From Mesocentrotus franciscanus (Eukaryota > Echinodermata > Echinoidea > Camarodonta > Strongylocentrotidae), in contig CP137683.1 of the NCBI GenBank assembly GCA_037976565.1, positions 4,984,865 through 5,048,864 of the forward strand: a stretch of 64,000 bases of DNA. The letters are read 5' to 3'. The notes under the pieces are model-generated. The model saw only the letters and a program-made list of their open reading frames with translations, ran no database searches and was not told where the DNA came from. Shown piece by piece: positions 12,449-23,115 of this stretch. A program made the translations under genes and the position numbers. The first letter of the stretch is position 1. Each line of letters begins with the position of its first letter.

Positions 12449-12740
12449 GGCGCATATGTTTGTCACGTGCCAATATTTTTTTTGTCTTCTGCAGATTGAA
12501 GTTAGGGCTCAAACCGGCATATCGAGGGCTTATCTACACAATAATGGCAACAATTCGGCTTTAAGTTTGAAGTCTTTCAAAAAAAATCGTATGACGTTTC
12601 CGTTACATATTGATCCACACCATGTAAAAGCGGTAAAGTTGTTCTTTACTGCCAAACATGTGTCACATGCCGACAGTTTTTTCCGGGTTTCACCGTTTCA
12701 GATTGAAGTTGGGCTCAAACCGGTATTTTTTCCTTTTCGA
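12449..12740. repeat. Diverged two-copy repeat, period about 200
   Basis: 'atgtttgtcacgtgcc' ... 'cagattgaagttagggctc' near 12454-12520 recurs as 'atgtgtcacatgcc' ... 'cagattgaagttgggctc' near 12658-12718, both followed by 'aaaccgg'. An open frame of 114 codons spans both copies, but I recognise no domain and the frame includes both repeats. Coding is possible but unsupported. Confidence 0.6.
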
Positions 12741-12849
12741 TTAGACGATTTGGAAACACTACAACCCCGTTTGGTGGCTGGCTTCCTCATTAAGCGCTAA
12801 CATTGTGGGCTTCCAACGTATTGGTCGCAGGCTTATTCGTCGCTAGTGT

Positions 12850-12935
12850 CAAGGGCTAGTCTCGTACGTACAGCCAATTGTATGGTGAAGTACTGTTCCG
12901 TTTGGGGCTAGACTCGTACGTTTAGCCATTTTTAT
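12850..12935. repeat. Two copies of ggctagtctcgtacgt
   Basis: 'ggctagtctcgtacgtacagcca' at about 12854 and 'ggctagactcgtacgtttagcca' at about 12906, each followed by a similar 'tatggtg' tail. Likely part of the same repeat region as the preceding entry. Confidence 0.6.
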
Positions 12936-13107
12936 GGTGTTATTAATTTGATATAAATTGTAGCCAACAAACGATTTGGGAGTAAACAGTACATCTCTCT
13001 TGTCTTATGTTACATAAAAATACAATATTAATGGTAAGATACAATCAAGTGGAGCAGAGTGGAGGTATATACATTTTAAGTCGATTTTTTAAGTTGTAGG
13101 GTTCAGG

Positions 13108-13262
13108 ACGCATTTCGCCAGTGGACACATCTCGCCGTGACTTAAGCGGCGACATGTGTCCGACCTAAGACACATATCGCCGACGTAAGACGCGTCTCGC
13201 CACCCAATTTTCGGCGACCTGTGTCTGCGGACACAGATCGCCACCCGGACACTCTGGTCCGT
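13108..13262. repeat. Second cluster of GACACATCTCGCC-type motifs
   Basis: Six to eight variants of gacacatctcgcc, agacgcgtctcgcc and ggcgacatgtgtc in alternating orientation within 150 bases, the same vocabulary as 413-630. The alternation creates short hairpins such as agacgcgtct. The open frame across it is repeat-derived. Confidence 0.7.
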
Positions 13263-15660
13263 GACAGACGGCATTAAAACATCGTTATTTTTCTGGCTAA
13301 TCTCTTGCATATCCCAGATGTTATGGTGTTTAAAAAAAAAAAATCACCCGATATGTAGTTGACCTAAAACTTGTACAATGGCCATCTGTTAGCTTACCAG
13401 TTTCTAGTGATACGTTATTTGCCATATTTGTGATTTCTTTGAACAGGTACTTTAAGTCAAGTGTTTAAACCCTCGACTAAGACACCTCTGAAGTCCCAAC
13501 ATGAAACGCCAACAGAGAGGTAATTTAACATGTTTTATATATATATTTAAAACGGGAGGATAATTTTCAATATAATTTTGTTGGGGTCGTCCATTCCGAG
13601 ATACTATCTGCGCATGTGCAGATAAAGTTCATTCGTACAAACCTGTAAAACCCATTGCTGGAAACGTCTATAATAGTGTGAAACCCTTCAATAGAGGGTT
13701 ATGGTATGCTTTATATCCTTGTGGTTCCCAATGGTTTTGGCCAAAGCTTACTCTCCAATGCGCAGTGGAAATTCACTTTGGGGTTATTCAGTTTCGTTTA
13801 GAGTAAGAAATTCACGCTCAAAAGTAGTGGAATTCCAATCTCTTAAGATGATAGAGAAACCTATATATATATTCAAACCAAAATGCAGGGAGTTATTCAC
13901 CCTCTAGGTTACAAGGTTTACTCAATTTCACTTCCCCATACGGTTGATTCTTACTTTTTTGAATCGCCATTTCCTTTTTAAGTGCAAAGTACCGTAATGT
14001 TCTAGTTGTAAAATGTCAAAAACCCTAATTGCTGACTATAAACAAAGTATCCATAAAACCAATATCAGGGTCTTGAATTGAATCCTTTGATAAATATGAT
14101 CAGGGATCAAAGTATAAGATGTAATGTGAAGTCGTCAAGTTTATTGACTTTCGTTTAAAACCTATTGTAATGTGAAGCCGTACATTCAATCGTTTGACAC
14201 GTACGTTTGCAAATGACATGGAGGGAGAGGGCGGGGGGAAGGGGGGAGGGAGAGGGGCATTCCACTCACGCCACTTTGTATGACGTCACCATTGAACACT
14301 ATAATTTAAAGAAAGAGGCAAGTACTGCTCCTTCCCTTAATGTTCTAAATGCCTTATGAATTTACAAGGTTTACTCGATTTCACTCCCCCACTAATAAAT
14401 GTCTGGAAGCTTTATACCGCTCTTTACTAACATGTTAAAATCGATAGCTGTTTCTTTCCTGGGGACCTAATGACAAGTTATTTCATTAATCCGTTTTCAA
14501 TTAATGATCATGAATGAACTACAATGCTCGGAATCCAGTCTGCGTATATTATTTGTTGCTATTTCGGACAATCCCGGGCAAAGAGTATCCCAAACATGTG
14601 AATATGTTGGTAAACTGATCTATTGGAAAAGGTTGATTATGTAGTTCATACAAAATAATGAATAACCCGAGGTATGGAATGATCGAAATGAAAAGCGGTT
14701 GACTCTTTCTTTTTTTCCAGGGAGCACTGTGGTATACCTTTCCTCGTATGCCCACCATGGCAAGAATTCGATCGCGCCTCCCTGCCCCTCCTACTCCCCC
14801 TTAACCCCCAAGATAGGATTCCAAGACACCTCTACAAATGAGGTGCTGTTTGCGGGGTGAATGCTGGTTTATTATGTCTTTTCATGATCGGAAATACCGG
14901 GGGATGGTTGACACGTCCCCTCCGATTTGGACAGGGGGAGGTTACTTTCAAATTTCCCTTGTAATTTACCTTGTAATATAAGAGGGTTATCGAACATGAA
15001 GCCACCCCCTAAAATATTTTGTTATATATTTATTTTCTTGTCAGTACAAACGCATGCCAAGATAGAAACCCTCATCTCCGCACATGCCTACGTATTTTAC
15101 AATAATGCCCAAATCTTTGCATTGGCTATGTTCACACGGGATCAGTATAGTTCCAAACTTTTAGTTTGCAAAACAACAATCCACTATTAAGCGACGAGGG
15201 TTTACACGGGACCGAAACTACGACTTGTTATCAATTTAAGGTACAAGCCTGGCAAGCAGCTATTTTAACTACACGATGGCAAAAGTTAATTGTGTCCACA
15301 CAGCGAATAATAATTAACTTCGAGTGAGGACCCCCCCCCCCTGCTGCTGCTCGTAGTTATCGCTCGTGGTTTATAATTTAAAGTTTCATAACCACGAGTG
15401 CATCGGAACGGTGCCGAACAACACTCACGATAACTTCGAAGATTAAAACTACGACCTCAGCTTAAAGTTAACGGACTTTTGTGTGAACCTAACGTACTGT
15501 ACGTAGTGTTGAAATACAGCGCATGTATTTTGACGTATCCGGAATCACGTTTTAGCCATTTCGGCTTTTCGTGGTCTCCCATTACCATATTCTTTGTGTA
15601 TACCCTGTATATATGTTGTGTATGATTTTTCAGGAATGGTAATAAATTCGTTATGTTTAC
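13263..15660. other. Probable intron 2 of SLC6 gene B and beyond
   Basis: No exon recognised. The sequence downstream of the donor at 15660 should hold the TM3 exon of gene B or be intron. Minus-strand frames at 14549-14758 lack an SLC6 match. A GC-rich stretch near 14225-14265 and 'ctcgtggtt'/'aaccacgag' hairpin arms near 15364-15405 are the only structures noted. Confidence 0.4.
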
Positions 15661-15792
15661 CTTGGAAAAGTGGGCATATCTTCCAGGCTCTGATGGGACC
15701 CGAGGAGGTGTATTGACCGAGTGCCGTCTCCAGGAACATGAGAGGAATCGCAAGAAACATGGAACATAGTAAATATGGGATGAGGAAGATAA
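15661..15792 (-). CDS. SLC6 transporter gene B, exon 2 (TM2)
   Basis: The minus strand reads [20 protein letters not shown], then [11 protein letters not shown] and AWKICPLFQ. This is the TM2-to-first-intracellular-loop block of sodium:neurotransmitter symporters, which usually reads FLIPYxxxxxxxGIPLFxLExxLGQFxSxG. The 132-base exon is preceded by a ctccacag acceptor and followed by gtaaac. It starts two bases into a codon and ends one base into the next, matching the phase of exon 1, so joining gives an unbroken frame NGGG-x-IFLIPY. The exon is intact. The next exon (TM3) was not found within the remaining 15.6 kb, so it may be diverged, far away or lost. Confidence 0.93.
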
Positions 15793-15854
15793 CTGTGGAG
15801 AGAGAACATAATCAAAAGTGTCAACAAACTACACTGCTTCTACTACTCCTGCTA

Positions 15855-15857
15855 TAT

Positions 15858-15889
<32 letters not shown>

Positions 15890-15890
15890 T

Positions 15891-15924
<34 letters not shown>

Positions 15925-15925
15925 G
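15855..15925. repeat. (TAC)n trinucleotide microsatellite
   Basis: More than 20 units of tac/cta with few interruptions, lying in intron 1 of SLC6 gene B just upstream of its exon 2. Poly-leucine and poly-tyrosine frames across it are artefacts of the repeat. Confidence 0.95.
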
Positions 15926-16107
15926 ATACTACTAATACTACTACCACCACTATTACTACCTCATGTACTTCTAATAATAATGATAGTGAATAAAATGATA
16001 ATGATGATAATAATAATTATAACAATAATGAAGAAAAAATATACTCAGAGTAGCCTCATCAGTATTATCACTGTTTGTCTAATGCCCATTTTGTCTACTA
16101 TCCACAT

Positions 16108-16162
16108 GGTCTAATAATCATTTGATCATGAATAATGATTATCATCAAATGATTATTAGACC
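16108..16162. repeat. Perfect 19-bp hairpin
   Basis: ggtctaataatcatttgat at 16108-16126 pairs with its exact reverse complement at 16144-16162 across a 17-base loop. No terminator or coding context; probably a tiny foldback element in intron 1 of gene B. Confidence 0.9.
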
Positions 16163-16487
16163 TTATTCAGTTTATGGACTCCTTGAAAAATTACCATTTT
16201 GCTAAAGCGAATTAATAAATGGAATGAAAACAAGGAATGAAATCGACCCACCCTAATTTAGTAATGAGCTGTTTTGTGCGAATTCATATAGATTCACGTA
16301 CGGCCGTACGAACCAAAATCGCGAGATTTTATGCGAGATGTCACGAGATTTGGGAAGAGTAAACAGAATACCTGCCTCTGGAAAAACCATTCAGGTATCA
16401 TGGATAAATGATGTGATATTAAAGTGAATTTACTATTCTCGCCCCTTCTTTTGGTATTATTTATAATATTCCATTCTCCACCCTTAC

Positions 16488-16628
16488 AAAAAAGTACCAT
16501 GTTAACCATGTTTTTTTGGGTCCAAATTACCATGCACCATGGTAACCACGGTATCAAACAAGAAATTCATTGTTTGATGCCCCTATGTTTATCATTGTTT
16601 GATACCATGGTTACCATGGTACTTTTTT
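16488..16628. mobile_element. MITE with AAAAAAGTACCATG termini
   Basis: The left end AAAAAAGTACCATG and right end CATGGTACTTTTTT are inverted repeats, each followed inward by ttaaccatg / catggttac. Two further 'ttgtttgat' words inside also alternate in orientation. It is about 141 bp and non-coding. Confidence 0.75.
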
Positions 16629-16971
16629 TAAAGGGCAAAGTTAATGCAAATTGAGCTCAAATATTCGGCTAATTTTTTTTTTTACAATCACATTTTGACA
16701 TAGCGTTGCGTTTTTGCTAGCTCCTGACTGGTAACGATGTTATTTTGTGTCGAAACATTTTTTCCTGAATAGATGAATAATTGATCTAAAAATCCACTGA
16801 AAAAAACACAACCAAATGATCCATACACGAAACCCAACGAGCGGGACAAGAATATAGGTTGGCGGTTTTTGAGCGACGACTTTCGTTGACCTCAAAGTGA
16901 CATCATACGAGGGAACCACCACTACACGCAGTCCAAACTGCGAACGTGCTCTGCGCGCGTGTCTGTTGTTG

Positions 16972-17402
16972 GGATCGCTGTCGCAATGAGGATCCCGTGC
17001 GCGTATTTTACTTTACACGACAGCCTGTGATTTTACGGCTTTAATTTCAATAAACGCGCTCGCGAAGAGTCTAGCTAGCTTGCTAGTTTAGCTACGAAAA
17101 GCTTGGAAAGAGGACACAAACAATTAGACTTCGATTATTTAGTGCTTTGCCTCACTATTTACAAAGCCAAAAAATAGAACTGAATAAATACTGATCGAGA
17201 TACGAACCCACAACCCCATCGTTATAATAACCGATTGAGCTAACGATGGGTTGATGAAAGGTGGGTTTGCATGATTATTATAACCCTATCACTATTACCA
17301 TAACTCTAGACTCTTCGCGAGCGCGTTTATTCAAATTAAAGCCGTAAAAATCACAGGCTGTCTTGTAAATAAAAAATACGCATCCCGCGCAATGCATCGC
17401 GT
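16972..17402. mobile_element. Long inverted-repeat element in intron 1 of gene B
   Basis: The arm at 16972-17075 ('cagcctgtgattttacggct', 'aaacgcgctcgcgaagagtc') and the arm at 17306-17402 are reverse complements over about 95 bases with few differences. The loop carries a tRNA-like segment on the minus strand. No open frame of note. Confidence 0.8.
17193..17254 (-). pseudogene. tRNA-like remnant
   Basis: The minus strand shows a good box A (TAGCTCAATCGG) and box B (GGGTTCGTATC) with an anticodon-arm-like middle. The D loop is shortened and no 7-bp acceptor stem pairs. It looks like a tRNA-derived repeat rather than a working tRNA. It sits in the loop of the inverted-repeat element. Confidence 0.5.
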
Positions 17403-17817
17403 AAGTACCCCCGGCCAATACCCCCCCCCCCAAAAAAAAGCATCTACTGTCCGATGGGTGATTTCTAGTTCGCTGTTTTCGGTACACTCGTTGTAATTTG
17501 CTATCTCCTGACTTAAATTTCTTCTACCGAAATTTCTTCCTTATAATTCCTCGTCATTGTACATTTTAGTACCCCATATCTGACCTCTTTTTTAATGGTG
17601 CATATTATCATAATTTAATCTAACTATGCCTGAAGTTTCATGTCAATATACCTTTTCTCCGCAGTATTAGGGGATTTGAGTTTGGGGGTGTTTTCTCGCA
17701 CATCGCATTCAAGACTTAGATTTTATGCACACGACTAACATACATACGTGCGAATTCGCGGACTCTGCAGTCTGAAAAAAGTAAGGAAATTATATAAAGA
17801 AAATGTCATCTACTTAC

Positions 17818-17950
17818 CCCCACCGTTGGCGTAGCAGAGGTAAGGGAAGCGCCACAAATTCTGAAAACAGGCTACGAAGCCGATGTTCGTCCCTAAAAAA
17901 TCAAATCGCCAACTCCACCGTTCCTGATCCATCGCTGCCTGGTTCGACAT
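17818..17950 (-). CDS. SLC6 transporter gene B, exon 1 (N-terminus and TM1)
   Basis: First coding exon of a sodium-coupled SLC6 symporter, a plasma-membrane protein with 12 helices. The ATG at 17950 is preceded two codons upstream by an in-frame TAG, which fixes the start; a second ATG follows at codon 7. The protein opens MSNQAAMDQERWSWRFDF, then LGTNIGFVACFQN and NLWRFPYLCYANGGG. The WRFPYLCY.NGGG block is the family's TM1 hallmark. The very short N-terminus is unusual. The usual G-x-G-N of the unwound helix is C-F-Q-N here, although the following Asn is kept. The exon ends in phase 1 at a perfect GTAAGT donor and joins in frame with the exon at 15792. Confidence 0.94.
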
Positions 17951-18295
17951 ATTCTACAGTTCAGTAGGATAGGTCTAGCTGGCACAGGTCTGTCCTAGTC
18001 AAGATCTTTATCGAGCTATGATGAACGCCGAATTTATGTCATAGATTCTTGTCTTGCATAGCGCTCAACAACCAGGTTGAAGTACGTGCCAAACCCTTTT
18101 TTTATGGGGAGGGGGGTGAACAAACGTACAGTAGCTGTGACTCAGTATTGACGTTCTCTTTCAGCGTTGACATCCTTTTAAGGCAATGTGACGTCCTTTT
18201 AGGCACTGCCGGGCAGACTGTCAGTGCCCGGCCATTAAAATGGTATGAGAATAAACATATGTGAATTGCGCAGCGCTGATGTTTATCCACCTCAC

Positions 18296-18368
18296 AAAAT
18301 GTAATAAAAATGTAATAAAAATGTAATAAAAAATGTAATTAAAATGTAATAAAATGTAATAAAAATCA
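18296..18368. repeat. Tandem aatgtaataaa repeat
   Basis: Six units of 'aatgtaataaaa' with one- or two-base length variation. A minisatellite just upstream of gene B. Confidence 0.9.
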
Positions 18369-18553
18369 TAGGTATACACATGGGCGTCAATCAGGGGTGG
18401 GGGGCAGGGACACGTCCTCCCTAATTTGTAAGGGTGCCGGGACACAATAGGGTATGTCCCCCCAAATTGTTGAAGTACACATGTATATTACAGACCAAGT
18501 ACATGACAAGATCAAGATCAGAATAAGTTTTATTCCTCTTAAAACACTCATTG

Positions 18554-19252
18554 TTAAAGGGAGTGTAGCATGACGAGACTATCAGCCTTTTCACACACGG
18601 GTAAAATTCTTTAAAGCTGATTAGTTTGGAGAGCTTTAAACTAATCAGCTTTAGATACAACATCATTCACACACAGAAAATTTCGGTGCGGTCGTTCGAG
18701 ATTCACTGCTCTGTCACTGCTCGTAAATGCGCAATGGCCCTACTGAGCGTTTAAAGAGCAGTGGCCGCCCAGTTAAGGACGTTCACACACAAAATGTCTT
18801 GCTCTCTAGATACGGAATTCGTATCTGCAGCCTGCTTTGACCGGCATATAGATCGCGACTTCGTATCTGTCCGAACATCGTATAAACGACGTTCACTCAG
18901 GGAAATTTACTTTAAAGCTGTTTAACGAAACAGCTTTAAACTAATCAGCTCTAGATACGATGAATTTTAATCGTGTGTGGAAAGGCTGCATGCAGTGTCT
19001 TTCCCGTGGCCTGACTAGGGGCCAATCGAGTATAATACGACTACGGACGACTCGACCGCAGCATTCACATGCGTGCAACATACGCGAAACGGAAGCGTGA
19101 GGAGAACTCCGGTCTGTTTCGCGAACGCTAGCGCGCTGATCATGTAGAGATTGAGTCGCTGACTACCGCTAAGTCCATTCGTTTACGTGCAGTTGTTCAA
19201 AAGAAAACGTAGATTGCGTTAACCAGTATGTGGCATGCTACACTCCCTTTAA
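18554..19252. mobile_element. TTAA-bounded MITE with nested insertions
   Basis: Outer inverted repeats TTAAAGGGAGTGTAGCATG and CATGCTACACTCCCTTTAA. The core matches the compact 171-bp copy at 6105-6275 in reverse orientation ('gtgtctttcccgtggcctga', 'cgctgactaccg.taa', 'cattcgtttacgtgcagttg'). Compared with that copy, this one has an inverted-repeat element inserted at 18583-18988 and a second stretch of about 110 bases near 19037-19147. Confidence 0.85.
18583..18988. mobile_element. Nested TIR element (CAGCCTTTTCACACACG)
   Basis: The ends CAGCCTTTTCACACACG and CGTGTGTGGAAAGGCTG are near-perfect inverted repeats of 17 bases. Subterminal blocks 'tttaaagctgattag' and 'ctttaaactaatcagct' occur near both ends. 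About 406 bp, non-coding, lying wholly inside the outer MITE. Confidence 0.8.
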
Positions 19253-19602
19253 CATGTTAATCAAAGTTTGTAGAAAGTCCTAGAGGAAATGTCAATAGGC
19301 CGTATTCACAAAAACGAGCAATTGCTGCTACTAGTCTTTTGACATTCTGCAAATGTATGATGCTTAGCTGCTAATGCTATAAATCGTTTGTCTACCATAA
19401 TACTGAGTAGAAAACAAGTTGAATCCCTTCCAGGGGACACAAACAAAAGTGGTTGAGTGGTTGAATTCGTTCCCCTCATTCCCGGTAGCTGATGATGGCC
19501 ATATCGTGAGATTCCTTGCTCCACTTTGACAAAATTTCAAATGTGCATCACGTTTGTGATATATAGTGTGTACCTCAGGCGCATAGGCTACACAGACTTT
19601 CA

Positions 19603-19605
19603 AAA

Positions 19606-19639
<34 letters not shown>

Positions 19640-19644
19640 TTTTT
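19603..19644. repeat. (AT)n followed by T24
   Basis: A dinucleotide run followed by a homopolymer T run immediately upstream of the CR1-like element. It may be the flanking target or a slippage-prone relic. Confidence 0.9.
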
Positions 19645-22600
19645 GTCACTTGGTTTCATATTGATTTTATATTTTCTGTTTTCTGTTTGTAATGAACATC
19701 AATTTTGTATGTGCATTATGCAATAATCATGTTAAAGTCAACCATAGAGCACTTCTTTGTACTTCTTGTAATGATTGGGTTCATATCTCCTGCGCAAATA
19801 TTCCTGTCAAAGTGTATAATGACATGTCTGAATTATTTTTGGAATGGCGGTGCCCGAAATGTATCATGAAAGTATTGCCATTTTATGATGAATCTACCAA
19901 TGTACCGGAATCTATTACAATTGTATCAAATTCTCATGACGATAAATCAGAGGTCACCCTGAAAAATCATGATATTAGCTTCAAGAAATATTCAGAACTA
20001 TCTATTAAGGGTCTAAAATTTGTTCATCTTAATATTGCCAGTTTACTTAAGAATATTGATGAATTGCGATCTATTGTTATGAAAAACCAAATTCACATTT
20101 TTGCACTCAATGAAACTAGACTGGATAGTAGCATTAGAAGTCCTGAAATTGAAATACCTCATTATTTCATTGTCAGAAAGGACAGAAATAGATCTGGAGG
20201 TGGAGTTGCTATTTATATACATGAAAGTCTTATTTATTCAGTTTTAGAGCACGATTCTCTTTCCCACCTTGAGGCCATACCTATTATAATTCGACTAAAG
20301 AATACAAAACCTATTATCTTTATTAACTGGTACAGACCTCCTAATTTAAAAAATGAAGTTTTTAATTATTATGATGAACTTATTTCTTTTGCATCAGGAT
20401 TTAACTGTCATCTGGTAATGATGGGTGATACAAACTGTGATATCTTAAAACAACCTATACATTGGCAGACTAAGAATTATAATCAAATTAATAGTATTTA
20501 CTCCATGGACCAGGTAAATACCTCTGAATGCACTAGAATTGTGAACGGTTCCTCATCCTTGATAGATCATATAGTTACTAATTCCAGGGATAAAATTAAG
20601 TCTTGGGGTGTGATTCACAGCGGCTTAAGTGACCATTCAATGAGTTTCATTGTATGGAAATCCAATTGTAATAATAATAATACAAATGAAAAATACATTA
20701 CTTTTAGAAAGTGTACTAATTTTAGATGTTGAAGCTTTTAAGTCTGATGTGAAAAATCAGCCTTGGGGTGAAATTAAAGTATATGAAGACATTGATGAAG
20801 CAGCAAACAAATGGAAAGAACTTTTGATAAATGTTATAGATAAATTTATGCCTTATAAAACTAAAAGAATTAGAAATAAGCAATCCCCCTGGTTAAATGA
20901 ATCAATTTTTTCTTTGATGAAAAATAGAGATAAAATGAAAAAGAGAGCTATTTTGAAAAAAGATGAAAATATTTGGAAAGAATATAGACGTTTGAGGAAT
21001 AAAGTAACATCAGAAAATCGAAAGCTTAAAAAGAAACATTATACTGACAAATTATATGAATGTCAAAACAGAACTCAATCTTGGAAGGTTTTAAAATCAC
21101 TTACTACAAATGACAGCTCTTCATCAACTATTCCCATTCATTCTAATGACACCCAGACTGCTGCTAATAAATTCAATTTTCATTTTGCAAATGTAGCGAA
21201 TGACTTAATCAATGATTTGGCCGAACAGCATGTAAACTATTCTGTTAATACTGCTAATCCTGATAATTTGTTAATTTTACATACAGTAAATGAAGATGAT
21301 GTTTTAAAGGAAATTCTGAAGTTAAAAACAAGAAATCTGTTGGTGTTGATGGTATATCCACATTTATCTTGAAAACTTGTGTGAACGAATTGATCGAATC
21401 TATAACATATTTAATTAATAAGTCGATTCTAGATGGAAAAGTGCCAACATCATGGAAGATAGCTAAGATAATCCCTCTACATAAAAAGGGGACAAATCAA
21501 ATCCTGATAACTATAGACCAATTTCTCTTCTTCCTTGTATTTCTAAAATCCTCGAAAAAATCGTCCTAATTCAGCTACTTAAGTTCATTCAAGTAAACAA
21601 AATGTTAGTACCGGAGCAATCAGGTTTTAGAGCTAAACACTCAACCACAACGGCATTGTTGAAAGTAACTGACGACTGGCTCCAAGCCATGGATAATGGA
21701 CATTACACCGGGGCGGTATTCATCGATTTACATAAAGCCTTTGACATGGTCAATCACGAGCTACTTTTATCTAAGCTAGCTCGGCTTGGTATAGTTGGTA
21801 AATCTTTAGACTGGTTTTCAAGTTATTTGTCGAAAAGAAAAATCACTACTTTTTTAAATAATACATTTTCGGCTGAATACTCTATTAACAACGGGGTGCC
21901 CCAGGGGAGTTTGATTGGGCCAATTCTCTTTGTATTATTCATTAATGACTTAGCTTCTGTATTTGACAAATGTGCATTTCATTTTTATGCAGATGATACT
22001 GTTTTATATTTCTCTGATAAAGATCCAAAAGTTGTTGAGACAACTTTGAATGCCGAACTTACCCAAGTGAGTAAATGGATGAATAGAAATAAGTTGAAAA
22101 TAAATTGTGCTAAAACTGTATGCATGTCTTTTGGAACAAGACAAATGCTAGCAAGGCACGATGTTTTAGATTTAAGAATTCAAAATATTTATATTAAAAA
22201 TGTAGAAACAGTAAAATACCTTGGAATTTTTATTGATAAAGAGCTTAAGTGGAATTTTCAAATTGAACAAATGTGCTCTAAAATTGGTAAAATGATAGGT
22301 TTTCTTGGTAGACTGAGACATTCTGTAAATGAATCTATTTTAAAAATTGTTTATTCCTCCATTATTCTTCCCCATTTTGATTACACCGATATAATCTGGC
22401 AGTCTGCCCCCCATAAATATCTTGATATGTTGCAAAAACTTCAGAACAGAGCAGGAAGAATCATATTGAAAATCAATCCATACTCTCATATTTCAACTTT
22501 TCATATCCATGAAGTCTTAAAGTGGAAGACACTAAGTGTCCGCCAAGAAGAACATATGTATATTATGATGTACAAAATTTTAAATAATCTTATTCCTGAA

Positions 22601-23115
22601 TATATCAAACGTCCCATACCAATTAAAGCAGACAGGTACCTTTTTCCGTTCTATAGGTAATCTAAGTCTCCCTAGACCGAGAACCAATAATTGTAAAAGA
22701 ACATTTTATTACAGAGGAGCTTCATTGTACAACAAATTACCAGCTAATACCCGTAGTGCTTGCACGATTCAAAATTTCAAATCCAATCTGACAACTTTTT
22801 TCACAGTATCTTAGAAATGTGCTCAATAATCTGTTTACCTCTTTTTCCTTTTACTTTATTTGTTCAGGGTTCGTGCGGTTCTGTATCCCTTATAAAATAC
22901 ACTGAATATGAATTCTAAATGTAAATTGAATTTATTAGACTCGAAAATATATTATACATGTTCAGTTATACCGTTTATGTTTTTTTAATGAAATGTTTAT
23001 ATTGAATTTACTTTGAATTCTAATTTCCCCATGATTGTATAAAATATCTTATTTTATGTAATAGCTTTTTATCCGGACCCCATGGAAGAACAGGCGTATT
23101 TTGTTAATACACCTG
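19645..23115 (+). mobile_element. CR1-like non-LTR retrotransposon, near full ORF2
   Basis: Contains one long coding region (see pseudogene entry) followed by an AT-rich 3' region. The 3' end carries the motif 'ccatggaagaacaggcgtat', a small hairpin and 'gggctatcc', an arrangement I associate with 3' ends of CR1/L2-group elements. No poly-A tail or clear target duplication was found, which fits that group. The exact 5' and 3' limits are uncertain by tens of bases. Confidence 0.8.
19692..22814 (+). pseudogene. PHD - APE endonuclease - reverse transcriptase, frameshifted
   Basis: Order of domains: an N-terminal PHD-type zinc finger (CALC, CTSC, WVHISC, WRCPKC; residues about 6-60); an APE-type endonuclease with NETRLD, NWYRPPN, GDTNCD, LIDHIV and SDH; then a reverse transcriptase with AVFIDLHKAFD, NNGVPQGSLIGP and the catalytic FYADDT; and a C-terminal block ending in YRGASLYNKLPANTR. 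The frame is broken at about 20720, 21340, 21490 and 22640, each by a one- or two-base indel; there are no internal nonsense codons in the long stretches between. All catalytic residues are present, so decay is recent. It would copy and integrate its own RNA. Alternatives within the CR1/L2/Rex/Daphne group cannot be separated by eye. Confidence 0.9.

Noticed and set aside
12456..12800. 114-codon open frame spanning a two-copy repeat
   Set aside because: No recognised family; both halves derive from the repeat. Left as repeat rather than gene.
14549..14758. Candidate third exon of SLC6 gene B
   Set aside because: I looked for TM3 residues and a phase-1 acceptor; the translation does not match the family.
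15738..16114. Poly-Leu and poly-Tyr open frames
   Set aside because: Produced by the (TAC)n microsatellite.
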